This document shows, in pieces, positions 1-24,500 of a DNA stretch of 64,000 nucleotides (positions are counted from its first letter, which is position 1; each line of letters opens with the position of its first letter). The notes under the pieces were generated by a model. That model saw nothing but the letters and a program-made list of their open reading frames with translations. It was not told where the DNA came from and did no database searches. Origin of the DNA: Syngnathus acus (lineage: Eukaryota > Chordata > Actinopteri > Syngnathiformes > Syngnathidae); assembly GCF_901709675.1 (NCBI RefSeq), contig NC_051105.1:6253104-6317103 (forward strand), in the 5' to 3' direction. The position numbers were made by a program, and so were the translations under genes.

Positions 1-11832
<11,832 letters not shown>

Positions 11833-13263
11833 ATTTAGATGAACAACAAACTGTTAGCCTAACATTTCTTCATTTGCCTTAAAAGCCATTGAGCGGTGGG
11901 CCGCTAGGTAATGGAATAATTTCCTGTTGTGAAGGGCAGACCCAGTGTGGCAGTTTTCTTTCTTTGTGTATGTGACGCTTGGAGAAGTGGTTCCTGGTTT
12001 AAGTTTTTCACACGATTGTTGTTTGTATATATTCCTTCGTAAGTAAGCATCTTTATTAAAACACTGCCAACGTCCAACATGATTGAGTTTGTTTTGTATG
12101 AAAGTATTTGAGGCCACGCTGTAAAGGAAATTTATAATTTAAAATTTGTACAGTATTATAAGACAAAAGCAGTAAATTCACAGTATTGCTGCGTAAATGT
12201 GTAAATTCCACCTATTTCACATTGTTCCAACTTTCTTTGACTTTCTATCTATATTACAACTTTAAAGAAATCCGTTTTCTAAATATTTGTCACTATTTTC
12301 TTTGTATATTCTAGGAAAATTGCAACTTATTCCTCGTGATAATATCCTTTCAATATCTACATTCTATTTTGTCAAGAAATTATAACCATTTTTCTCACGA
12401 CGTGACTTCTTTTGGCTTGCAAAATTAAAGGCTTGTTAAAATTGATTTTTATGGTAGTGTTACTTTCATGTGTAATAACCCTAATGATAATATATTATCC
12501 AGAGGTGGCCTTTACAAACGTTTGTTCTTTTGTACATAGCTTTAATTATCTTTTATTTTTCTTGCATTCTAATTGTAATGAATCATTTTCCCTTTGGGGC
12601 AAAGGTTACACCAAAGTATTCTGTTTCAATCCCCCCAGTGCGAAGTCGTCTATTTTCTCCTGTTCGTCGAATTTGTAGGCAGTTGGGTTCATGAAAGCAT
12701 ACCCAGACTGTGTCTTTAAATAGAGCGGATGGGGCTCGCACACCCCGGTCTCACGTGTTTGGCCCCCGCTGCGTCGGTGCTTGGAGCCAAGTCACCTGTC
12801 TGGAGCAGGCCCGACCTTCACCACCACATCACAGCACAAACACCACGTCATAGTGGCCGCGCCCCGTCGCACACTACCACCTTACTAAACAGGGGAGAAT
12901 AGAATCACCCCGTCACACAAAAATTGCTGGTGGGTCATTTAAGACTGGTTTTGAAGAAACTGACTTCAATGTGTATGATAATAGGCAGGTTTCTGTCTGT
13001 ATATATATTTAGGGCGAGATATTTAAGGCGGTTATATGTCATATATTTTCAGAACCCCTACTATTCATTGACACATGGTATCTTCCATTTAAAGGGGCTG
13101 GACTAAACCGACCGGATTTTAAGAGAAAGACAGGAACGAGAACTTCGACGTTGGCAAACAAGGATGTTACCAGATAAACGTAACATCGGGCATTAATTCA
13201 AAACGTTCTCACCAAAACACGAACGATAATACGAATTAAATAGTGGATTCATAAAGTTGGACC
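11833..13263. other. Intergenic: ankrd10 3'UTR and ube2a upstream region
   Basis: The first part is the ankrd10 3'UTR; an ATTAAA variant poly(A) signal lies near 12054. A GC-richer patch at about 12720-12900 is followed by AT-rich DNA up to the ube2a start. No exon, TATA box or structured RNA could be recognised. Confidence 0.6.
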
Positions 13264-14834
13264 ATGTCCACGCCGGCTAGAAGGAGACTTATGAGAGATT
13301 TTAAACGGTGAGTTGATTTTTCTTTTGCGTGTGAAAAACGGCTAACATGAGAGCGAAGTCCGGTCGAAACCCGAAGCACCAATGTTATACCTATTATCCA
13401 TAGTCGACATAGTCATATTTTCATTTAGGCTAGAAACTAGTTATATAAATTCAGTAAACAACGCGTTAGCCGGGCTGCTTGTCGAACAAGTTTCGTACGA
13501 GCTAACTCGGGCTAGTCGTAAGCAAGACTGTTATGTATTGTTTGACCAGTCTATTTTTCTTTTAGTTTATGTCGTCGTTTACGTGTTCTTTGTGAACTCT
13601 TAACATTTGTTAAGTAAAGAACTGAGCAATGGCGGAAGCTGTCAGGGAACGTGTATCTTTTTTACCTTTTCATTCGCGAGTCAGTCCTAAGTAAAGTGTC
13701 TCGTAAACGTTCTGGTGCGTTTGTACATGAACTTTTTAAGAACACTCACCACTCACAGGAAACTAGATTAAGTGAATTAGGAAGACTTTTAATTTTCAAT
13801 GATGCCGTCAAAAAGCAGAAAGTATGTTTTTTTTTTTTGTTATTTGGTTGTATAGTCTACAAGAGGACCCCCCAGCTGGTGTTAGTGGAGCCCCATCAGA
13901 AAACAACATCATGGTGTGGAATGCAGTCATTTTTGGGTAAGCCTGAATGCATTGGTACCTTGATTTAGGACTTAAATCCAGCCTCAACAAAGCTTGTTAG
14001 TCAATTTACTAATACAGCGGTTTTTCGGTTTAAGAGGGACTTGACTTTTCAAGCTCAAAGCTTATGAAAACCTCATAAGTTGGGTCACTTATGGTCTGTT
14101 TTGTCTTCTTTTAAGCCTGAAATGATGAAATTGTTAATACACAATTGTCTTGTCTTTCAGCCCCGAAGGAACTCCGTTTGAAGATGGTAAGTTTGATTTT
14201 TATGCCGAATGACTGACACCTGAGAGTTTGTTTAATAGATGATTATGACACATTGACCAAATCGCTATTGTCTTTGTTTTCTCACAGGTACATTTAAACT
14301 CATTGTCGAGTTCACGGAAGAATACCCCAACAAACCTCCCACAGTGCGATTTGTGTCAAAAATGTTTCATCCTAATGGTAAGAATATTACTGTTTTCTAT
14401 TTTGTCTTTTTATCCTAATGGTAAGAATATTACTGTGCTCTATTTTGTCTTTTCACAATGGCTATAATACTCCTTATTTGAGACAACAATCGAAATACAA
14501 TTTATATTTCAATGCTCTTCCACCCCCTCTACAGTCTATGCAGATGGTAGTATTTGTTTGGACATCCTCCAAAATCGGTGGAGCCCCACTTACGATGTGT
14601 CTTCTATTCTGACGTCCATCCAGGTAAGAATAACGTGATATCTTTGCTGGTTGACACACTTAAAGCGAGCCAAATAAAATGGCGTCCATGTTTGTTTTCC
14701 TGCAGTCTTTGCTGGATGAGCCCAACCCCAACAGTCCAGCAAACAGCCAAGCGGCTCAGCTGTACCAGGAGAACAAGCGCGAGTACGAGAAGAGAGTTTC
14801 AGCAATCGTAGAACGAAGCTGGCGAGACAGTTGA
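13264..14834 (+). CDS. ube2a: Ubiquitin-conjugating enzyme E2 A (RAD6 orthologue)
   Basis: Six coding exons (13264-13307, 13856-13936, 14161-14186, 14288-14377, 14535-14623, 14706-14834) join in phase to 152 residues, exactly the family length. The start gives [15 protein letters not shown]. The E2 signature [12 protein letters not shown] places the catalytic cysteine at residue 88, and the C terminus reads [22 protein letters not shown] and RFVSKMF match UBE2A rather than UBE2B (MQWN, RFLSKMF), although the final serine is UBE2B-like. The family works with RAD18 or RNF20/40 E3 ligases to monoubiquitinate PCNA and histone H2B in the nucleus. The gene is tail to tail with ing1. The 3' end of exon 4 and its donor are duplicated in tandem (see findings). 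Confidence 0.97.
14371..14456 (+). repeat. 43-bp tandem duplication copying a ube2a 5' splice site
   Basis: The block starting CCTAATGGTAAGAATATTAC at 14371 recurs at 14414 with only a few changes. It includes the last seven exon-4 bases and the GTAAGA donor, so a second identical donor sits 43 bp into the intron. Confidence 0.95.
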
Positions 14835-16008
14835 CCTGGTTGACGATATGGGTCGAATACTAGAAGACCCCTCTCCTCTCACCTTTTTTTTTTTTTTTTT
14901 TAGTTAACATTTTATGCACTTTACCTTCAATGTCCCTTCATAGGATTTTATCTTTTCTTGTCTGCCAAGATAATTCTTTCTTCTATATCTACAATTGTCG
15001 CACATATTCCCAGCATTTGTGCTGAATCATGCCTTGTTTGTGGGCCACCATTTTACTATGATCACGTTTAACATCCCCGGTGCTTCGCCGATCACGTCAT
15101 TTTTCACTGAGAATTTTGCCGCCGTGGGCACCCAACATTGTTACGCTATCTCTTCGTTGTGCTGTGAACTCTTTATTGCATGCATGACACAGTGAGCAAA
15201 TTTTATCTCCTCCCCCTCTTTAATACTTGTGTATATAAGAAACCTGCATCTGAATATATGTACAGATTTTGCACTGGTTGTCTCTGTTGTTTATTTCCAA
15301 CGCTTCTCGAGACAAAAGGCAAATTAGTCATCCAAAATAGATATACAATGACCATTTGGCATAATTCTTTGAGTAGCTAATTTTAGACTGTTACGTTTGC
15401 TTTACCAATCCCTTGCTGCATTATGTAATGTCGATATGACCACAATTAACAGGCACGTCCAGAGAGCGTATTGACCAGATTTTGGTGGACAACTAACTAC
15501 TTTGGATGTGACTGGTGCCATCCATTTGAATCTTTGTTCCGTTTGTTTGGACCACAGAGTAATGATGTAGACCGCTACTGACTAGTTTCTCATACTATCT
15601 GCTGAATTGTCAGCTTTCAGTTTCATGGAACTTTGTGCTAACTGGAAACGCCACTGCATACTAAATACCACAAAAAAGCCTGTTAAAACAGCACACTTAA
15701 GTTTATTAAAAGATGATTTATTTGTTGACTGGACACAGTTGACCGCATGCAAATAGATGAGCGCAGGATGTCTGCTTAACAGATGGGGAACCTGTGAGAG
15801 CAATCATCCAAACTAAACCGTTGAAAGAACATTGACCCATGTTCAATAGAACAAATTCCCCACCCTTGCTTCAGAACAATGCCCTGACAGATGGGATGCA
15901 CTCTTAGAAAAATAACTATTTACAGAACTATTCTGTAACAATGTAGACAAAACCTAGTTGTAATAATACTATACTAATGTTGACAAGTGTCTTGGCATCC
16001 GGGGTCAG
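14835..16008. other. Convergent 3'UTRs of ube2a and ing1
   Basis: Both genes end into this 1.2-kb stretch. On the minus strand AATAAA words occur near 15700-15720 (TTTATT on plus), plausible poly(A) signals for ing1. A 22-base T-run lies just after the ube2a stop. I see no other gene. Confidence 0.6.
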
Positions 16009-17297
16009 CTACCTGTTGTACGCCCGCTCCTTCTTGGCTCGCTCTAAGGCTTTGTCCATGGTCTTCTCATTCTCGCCTCGACACTTGGGGCAGTACCACT
16101 TGCCTTTGGGCTTATGATGGAGGCCCACGCAGGAAAAGTGGAACCATTCAATGGGACACTCGTCGTAGTCGCAGCCGATCATCTCGCCGTAGGACACCTG
16201 CTCGCACAAGCAGTACGTGGGCTCGTCAGGGTCGATGGGCAGGTCCGGCGGCGACACCTCTCGCTCCGACTTCCCCTTGGACCGCTTCTTCTTCTTGGAT
16301 GACGTCTTTGCTCTCTTCTCCCGGGACGCTCCGGCACCGACGTCCTCTGTGACGTCTAGGCCGCTGTAGCTGTCCCTGCTCTCGCCATTCTTTTGCCGCC
16401 TGGAGCGCTTGCCTCCGGTCTTGTCTGCTCCTGTTGAGCTTGGTGCGACCTCTTCGCGCTTCTTGTCGTGGTGGCTTGTTTTGCTCGGGGTGGTGGTGGA
16501 CGAAGACGACGACGAACTGATCATGGACGCTGCCGCGGTTGCCAAAGATGTCGGCATAGTGATGTGACTCTCTGGAACTTCTTGGGAGGAGACGAGCAGT
16601 TCGGAATGCCAGTCTAACTGCCGGGTTCGGTTCTCCACCAACTCCACCTGGAACAGAGTATATTTAGGTCGCATCAAAAAAGAAATCTTGAATTCCTACA
16701 CCCTTAATTGCATGTCATTTAAAATTTCAGACTTGGATTAAATCAGTCATTCCCCATCTTAAATATGTAGTTCCTTTATTGTAACACACTTACCATTTGT
16801 CCAGCAATTTGAATCTTCTCATCTCCAAGCTCCTGACTACGGATCAGCGCCCTCTGGATGGACAACTGCAGCTTGCGTCTCTGGGGTGCGTCCGATTCCT
16901 TGCGATACCGTTCATATGCATCGTCAAGTTCCTTCAGAACATCTGGGGGAAAAAAAGAAGACAACATCACCGGTTAGTGCAAGTTCATCCGTGGTGGATG
17001 CTTTCAAATTCCTCTATTAAGAATCTCAAAGTGAATCTTTCAGTCCTGTGTTGTCAAACTTCATGTTTAAAGTTGCATATCAGAGCGGAGTGGATTAATG
17101 TCAATGGGGGAAAAACAGATGGCCTAAAGCCCACTTGGTGAACCGAGTGCATCCTCACCTTGATATCTGGCATCGATTTCTTTCATGAGGGACACACTTC
17201 TCTGCAAATCGAAAGGCAGTGACTCCACCAGCTCCAAGTACTCTTCCACATAATTGACAACAACATGGCCAGGGTCGCCATTCGTGGCGTTCAACAT
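16009..17297 (-). CDS. ing1: Inhibitor of growth protein 1
   Basis: Three coding exons (17159-17297, 16794-16942, 16009-16647) join in phase to 308 aa. The N-terminal ING domain includes [19 protein letters not shown] and [21 protein letters not shown] serine/threonine-rich then lysine-rich linker ([10 protein letters not shown]) follows. A C-terminal PHD finger at about residues 239-286 has the C4HC3 pattern (YCLC, CDYDEC, WFHFSC, YCPKC). The tail KKERAYNR is ING1-type, distinguishing it from ING2. ING1 reads H3K4me3 through its PHD finger and belongs to SIN3-HDAC complexes in the nucleus. It is slightly longer than human p33ING1b (279 aa) because of the Ser-rich linker. An acceptor at 17329-17330 implies an upstream non-coding first exon, with 31 bases of 5'UTR on the ATG exon. 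Confidence 0.97.
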
Positions 17298-18597
17298 TGT
17301 GCCTCCACTCTTATCACACACACACCACCTGAAAGAAAATGTGTAATTTATGTACAAGAGAATGTGTAATTTATGTTCTCCAGCAGTTAACAGTATTAAA
17401 AATAATAAACTGCTTAGTGTCCCCCCCCCCTTTCTTTTTTTCCGTGTACTTATCAGTGCTGAGTTAGCGCGTCCAGCAGTGACGTCTCGGTGTTTGTGGT
17501 GATTAGCAGCTTCCCTCTTCGGTGAGTTTACGTCAACTCCATCTAATGTTAATTTGACGAGTTAACGTTGTTCATGGCAACCGGTTTGAAGTCTTACAAG
17601 TTGGTTAGTGAACATTCAGACATGTTTAACTTGGAACGTTTGCTTACACGCGTTTCGTGTGGTCTGGCTAGAGTCAAACTTAAGAGTCAAACGTTGGAGT
17701 TGGACTAACAGAGTCGGTAAAAAAAATCTACTTTGTGCGCCTAATGCAACAATTGTCAAATCAATAGATACTTGATCACAGAAGTTTACACATCAGATCT
17801 TAAAAATCTGAACGTTCACGTGTTTTTATTAGTCGGGAATTTGCGGCTAGCGTGACGTTTTATCAATGCAAAACAAACAATCATTGTATTTCTATCTCGC
17901 GGTTACACGAATTGAAAGCATGCCTACCTGTGCAAGTACGTATATCGGTACTTTTCCAATCAGTTTTATGCTCTTAAAGTCAAATAATGAGCTTGATGAA
18001 ATGTTAACATCAGTCGTGCAGTGGGTCGGCGACTGGAGCAGCTAATGCTAACAGTGAGCTCGAGGCTAGGGGTGAATTTGCGCATGCGCGTAGCGCCTCA
18101 AGCGACAACGTCAAAATCATTGTTGGAATTATGCGTAACCATTAAATATGTATTTCTGTTTGACGTTTGATTTATATTAATGATGATAATACGACTAAAT
18201 GTGTAGTAGCGGTCATACAACAGATCCGTTTACGTACGAAGTCACTAATGCCACTTAGCATCGAACATCGTTTTTTTTTTTTACATTGCAATTGTCACGT
18301 AAACTGACTCACACAACGTCGTATTTTTATTTTTGTCATTAAAAAAACCCATAAATTACAACTAATTTCATGTATTTATCCACCACATCGGTGTCCTGGG
18401 AAGACATTGAAAACAAAGTGTTGAAAGGTTGCTTATGTTTACATACACAAAGAGGTATAGTGCACACATCTTCAGCCTTCAGGAACTTTTATTTTTCACT
18501 AACCCTCACCCATTCGTTAAAATGCAAGTACGTAGTTGGGAGCACAGAATAAAAATCAACCAAATGGCTTTTTTCTTTCTTTTTTTTTATACAGTTT
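17298..18597. other. ing1 5' region and naxd 3'UTR
   Basis: This short interval separates ing1 and naxd, both on the minus strand. It should hold the ing1 5'UTR and promoter (17329 to roughly 18100, with CpG-rich words such as gcgcatgcgc near 18080) and the naxd 3'UTR. No CARS2 exons, expected here from human synteny, are visible. Confidence 0.6.
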
Positions 18598-21500
18598 TCA
18601 TCTTTCAAATAATTTTTTGAAGACTGGTCCAATCTCATGGATCATGTCCGAGGTGGTGGTGGACCTGCCATGCCGCTGGAAGGCTTGTCTGTTGCACTGT
18701 CTGGTGAGTGAAGAGGCTCCCATCGCTGCTACCACCGACGGGTTCACACTGCAGTAAGGTAACAAATAAATTGTTTTCACTGAATAGTCGAATGTTGTAG
18801 CTGAGCATATGATCGCCACCATATCAAATTGAACTCGAGTCTCATCCATATTTAATGCGTAATACCAGCAACATGTCCTATCGGGTTTATGGAGCACCCA
18901 CCCAGTGATCAGTCCTGTCTGAGAGGCTGTGTGGGCCCAATGTGCCAATACACCAGCAGCTCCAGACAGAAGATCACCTTGTCCTCCGCATCGCCTCCCA
19001 CTGCCTTCTGTACTGCACATAACCACTGCAATAAAAAAAAAACAAGGTGACACATCACTGACAAAACACTCATCCAACGGTAGGCTCAACACACACCTGT
19101 GCTACCATCCGCAATGAGATCCTTTTCTCCTTTAAGTAGAACGGTAATGTTGCCCATGGTTTCGCTTAGCTGCAGGACGCTACTACGGTGATCAACGCTG
19201 TCCACGGCCTTGTGTTGCTGAGATGACAACACGCAGATGGGATTAAAACACTTGTGGCGCCGACTTGAATTTGTCACTTGGCAAGAAACCCACCAGCGTA
19301 TCGTACAGTCGCGTGAACTCCATGAAGTTGGGCGTGATGATGCCCTTCTGGTAGCCATGAATAACAGACGGCTGCTTTGTGACCAGCCATAAACCGTCCT
19401 GGAGAAGGCAAACAAAAGAAAAAGTCACTATGACTTTTGTAAACGCAAGATAAAGTTGACCTAGACAAATACTCACTGCATCGATGATGATTGGAATATC
19501 TCTTGCTTTGGATTTCTCTATCACCTCCTACAAGGAAGAACTACATTATTTGAGGAAACATACTGTTGATACACTTGGTGCACTAAATAGTTGTCCTCTT
19601 ATACAAAACATAATTTAAATGCATCTCGTTAATATATAAGCAGGTTTAAAATTTGACACAGTAGCATAGAATGTAAACTTTCTGAAGGAGCATTATAATC
19701 AAACGGTTTGTAGTATAATTTTAGGAGGCAAACAAATTTAGCACATTTGGTAGTTTATATAGCACAACAAAAATCCTCCTCTTCCTTTTGTCAATAAGTT
19801 GAAAGGTTAATACAATTAATTTACCAGCTCATCAATGACTTCCCTATTAATTTAAATGAGGATGAACTTCCCATTATTGAAAAAGGTCACAATCGGTAAC
19901 CACTTCATTTCTAAAATTATGAGCACACCTCTAGTGTAGCATATTTACATTTTTAGAATGGTCTGTATTTAAGATTTACAGCATTTTTTTTAAAAAATGT
20001 GTGTTTTTCAAGTCAAATCCTTTTTTTCTGCAGTCACATTAGCAGATATGTGATGCATATCAAATTTTTTATCCACAATAGAAGAGAATCGGATCTGATG
20101 ATATCCAATTCCATGCAGAGTTTTTTTTGCCTATGATGCCATGCCATGATGCATATTCGTATTGTGTCACTTGAGAGAGAGAGGAAAAAAATCATAATTG
20201 CATTACTTAAAGCATGGTGAGTATATTCAACCTATGTAACAGAATCCCCAGCAAGTAAAAATGTTAATGTTAACATCCTCAAGGAGCTCTTAGTTCAGTG
20301 TTTGCGTTAAATGCATGCGACTATACAATACGTGCCTTGGCTGTTTTTAATAAAAAGTCCTCTCTGCCCAGACCAGGTCCCACCACAAGGCTGTGCAGTC
20401 TCGGGAGCCATTTTTCGATCTCCTCCACCGCGTTTGGGCTGTCCCTTTTCAAGGTACAAACACAGAAGGAGGAAAGAAGGAATAATCATTTAAGAATTGT
20501 AGTTTACTTCATACTTTATTAAACAATACTGAAAGGCTCTTTTTTTTTTAATTTTTTTATCTTGCACTCGACAAATACTCCATATATTTAAAAAAAACAA
20601 CTAATAACTAAATGAAGATAAAGCATTTTTGAAAAATTACAATCACGCAACCTCTATAATTGAACTAAAATAACTGAATAAAAAAGTCAAAACAAAATTG
20701 AAAGTAACTAATACAAAAAATCCCAAACTATTAAAAAAATTAACAATTCTAAAATTATAGTAGCTATTAAAAAAAAAATCAATTTACAATATCCTATGGA
20801 TTTATTTTTTTTCTCCAAGACAAATCAGATTTTCTGCCATCTGCTTGCATGCTCATTTTACACAAATGGTCTACTCACAGGACAGGATGAACTATGAGCT
20901 CAGGGCTGTAGGATTTGATTACAGCTGCAGCGTCTTTGGTGCAGAACACGTGAGACAAGTCAGCACCCTGGGGACCAGACAAAGACATTGCACCAACATT
21001 GCATTTTGTGCAAAAATAGACAGGGAGGCATTTTGTTCTCACCACTTTAAGTGCAGAGATGGCAGCAAAGTAGGGCGCTCCAGTGTATCTTGAAGGTAAA
21101 CAAAGTAGCATTAGAGGCCCAATTCAAATATGATCGATACGATGCAATCTGAAGCTGGCGCGCGACATACTCTTGGCATCCGCCGATGATACCGATTCGG
21201 CCATCTTGTCCTTTGTGCTTCTGGCTGGACAACGGAGGGACTATCTTCTTCACTAGAGACAGGACGTGCTCCTCCATGCCCCCGTCAGAGGTCGGGGCCA
21301 GGCTGTAGCGGCGCTCAAACACTGCAGTAATAAAACAGGGCTTAAATGCTGTTTGGTTTGAAATATAGGAAATCTGTATAAAAAATAAATAAATACACCA
21401 GCAGTGATAAAAAGAAAGAACAGCTTATTGGTTCCCAACTTTTTAAAACAATTGAAAAGTTTCATTGTCAAATCTTAATAGCTAAAAGGAGCGTATTTGA

Positions 21501-24500
21501 ATGATTAGTCGAGTAATTGATTGCTAAGAATTGTTGATTTTGTGGAACCGATTGCTGAATAATCGTGTCTTGAAGGAACCGAGGCAACATGGATTGCACT
21601 ACTTGAACATGATTTGAAAGGTGTAAAACAACTTTCCATTATTTTCTGCAATATTAAAATATCTTATTTTTTTTCACCCCGTTAGGACATCGCCTGTCCA
21701 AGGAATTTAATATTAGCCTTCATACTTCCACACATACCCTATCTGGATTGATATTTGTTGAATGCTTTCTTCATGAAAGTGATATGACGAATTTTCTGTC
21801 AACAAACTGCGGTTATTTCTTAACACCTCCCAAAGTAGATTGGCACCTGTGAACAATGGAATGCCATCAGTAAGGCAATTTAATCTTATTTTTGACAAAC
21901 TAGGGAGAATTAACATTAATTTATGTCCATGAGTAATCTGAACCACTTAACCCAATTAGAGTCGTGGGCATGCTGGCGCCTGTTCCAGATATGTAAGATA
22001 TATTTCTATTGGGCATGGTGGAAATCTCAGAATTTTATTCACTCATTTTTAGAGTTGCATTGAAAAGAATAGCGTAAGCTTATAATGGATCTGACATTTG
22101 ATTGATAATTTTGTCGATTATTTTATCAGTGTAGGTTAATGATAAACCAGTGTTCTGATTTACATACAAATTTATTTTACTGCATTGTCATGGAAATGAA
22201 ACGTTGTCCTTTGATTGGGTTCCTTGCAGTGGGGGCAATGCGATTTACTTTGCACTTTTTACGCCGTGTCCAGTGTGCATATTATCTGATGTCACACTTG
22301 ACTATTCACGTCTGCGTCGGCTTAAAGGAATTATAACAAGCAACTGCAATGTATAAATATGTGTTTGTCGACTCGCTACCGTCGGAAGGGACCTATGCAC
22401 TCCATTTTGCCTCACCTGCATACACAATCATTTCTATCCAATCAATGAATCAGACTATTCTTCTTAAACATTAAAAACAGATTACGGTATAGGGTGTCCA
22501 CAAAGTCTCTTTAAATTGAATCATTCAGAAACAATTCCAAAAGCATCGAGTGAGCTCCTCCACAACCTTCTGACTGGACAGGTGACAGCCCCACTAATAC
22601 CTAATGGCTGAGAGTCTGGCTTCAACAGCTGAGCCTGCTTGGCCAAACTGTCCGTTGGGGGTGAGGGCTGGCGGTGCGTGCGCGACGGCAACGGTTGGGA
22701 GAACACCGAGGCATGGGTGGGCACGCCGGTTTTCAAGTGAGGAGAGTGCGCCGCTCCCGAGCCCGGCCTGGCGGAGGAGATGTTGGAGAACATCTGACCG
22801 AGCATTTGGAGCATGTGCAGCTCCCTGGCATGCTCCGCTTCTCGCCGGTTATCCTCGGCGTGCAAGCGGCGCTCCTCTATGCGATAGAAGTTGTCTTCAG
22901 CCTGCGAGCTTTGCTTTAGGAACTGTTCCATTAGCCTCTCCATAGGGAAGTTAGCGCGCCGCCGCCGTCGCTGCTTGGGTGTGGAGACGGAGCAGTTGGC
23001 TGCCAATTGGCTGCTGTTGGGAGGTCTTTCGGATATACCTGAAGGGGACAAGAGACATTAATATGCATGTAGCAGTCCTGACATTTGGTTGCAGAGTAGC
23101 TAGTCAAAGTGGTCATCCACTAACAATGATGTTACCGCTAGGATAAATGGCTAGTGCACAGGTGTCAAACTCAAGGCCCGGGGGCCCAGATACGGCCCGC
23201 CACATTTTATGTGGCCCGCAAAGACAAATTGTGCATTAAATTCGTGTCATTACTAGAATTGCAAATTGTCTTCACTTTTAATAAAATCTTTTTAAAAAAT
23301 ATTTGCACAGTTTTTACTCGTCTGATTTGAAAATGAGTTATTTGTCAGTTTGTTTTGCAGCTTTTACTGTATATAATATGAGGTGCTCATACATTGATTT
23401 GGGTTGACCGTGATAATGGCCCTCCGAAAGAAGCTATGACTACAATGCGGCTATGTGGGCTAATGTGTTGTTAGCCAAACTTGAGAGGTCACCTCAATCT
23501 ATCCATACATTTTCTCTGATCTTGTTCACGGGCAGCTGTAGCTGACAGAAAGGTTTAGATACATTATTTGTAATAAATAAAATAACTTGGGTGAATTTGG
23601 ATAATTTCCTCAGGTACACTTGAAGATCTCTTGCAGTACACTGGCTGTTTTAATGCAAGTCCTGAGTCTGTCCAGATAATAAACAGATTATTTCTGTCAA
23701 TGATTTTTTATTCTAAAGCCGGAACAAATTGTAACGGATTGTATTGAACCGGATCAACTGTGTTCATCTGTCTTGTATCCCGTCACAATAAGCATTACTT
23801 TTGACGTGTAACAATGAATGGATGTGTACTTACTGTTACTGCCCACTGTGACTTTAACCGGGATGGGAATGGGAATACTGGGATACTCCAGCTTGACTTC
23901 AGTCTCCGCGGGGAAGGGGCAGTCTCCAGTACTTTCGGAGTAGACGTCCTGAGCATCCTCCGCATCCTCATCCAAGCCGTCCACGGCCTCCTCCCCTCCC
24001 GGCCCACCATCTATGAACTCATGGGGGTCAACGGCGGGTCGATTGCTCAAGATCCTCTCCATGGTGTCGTAGAACTTGGCGATTTTGTGATATTGCCTGT
24101 TGTTGCGCAGATTGCCTTCCTTGGCGAGCAAGTATTGTCTTTTGAGGCTCTTAATCCGCACCCTGCACTGCTCCGGCGTGCGCTCGAAGCCCATCGCCGC
24201 CAGGCGCCGGGACACGTCGCGGTAGACGAAGCTGTTGCGGAAGTTACCGTCCAGCGCCTCCTGGACGTCCTGCTCACCCCAGATGTTCAACAACGTCCTC
24301 GTCTCCGCGTCCGACCACAGGAAACCTCGCGTTGTGTTGTTGAGCAGCATAGTCGAGCCTCGAGTAGTTGGGGATGGATGTGGCTGGCCTGGTTCTCTAC
24401 CTATGAGTCGTCTCCAAAAACCTCTGACGGGCTCGCTTTCCGACCGTGCAAGTGTCTTAAAATGGTGAAAGCGTGCGTATTGTTCAATTGAAAACGCTTT

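Noticed and set aside
15987-16352. 121-aa plus-strand open frame opposite ing1
   Set aside because: It is the antisense shadow of the ing1 PHD/linker exon, with R/S-rich low-complexity translation and no start context or homology.
16844-16860. CTCF-like word CAGCGCCCTCTGGATGG
   Set aside because: It is inside ing1 coding sequence and is explained by conserved codons (IQRALI).
22604-22945. 113-aa plus-strand open frame
   Set aside because: It lies antisense to exon 2 of the nested SANT gene, whose spliced frame explains the GC-rich bias.
23814-24491. 225-aa plus-strand open frame
   Set aside because: It is the antisense shadow of SANT exon 1; the minus-strand frame has the recognisable DNA-binding domain and correct splice phase.
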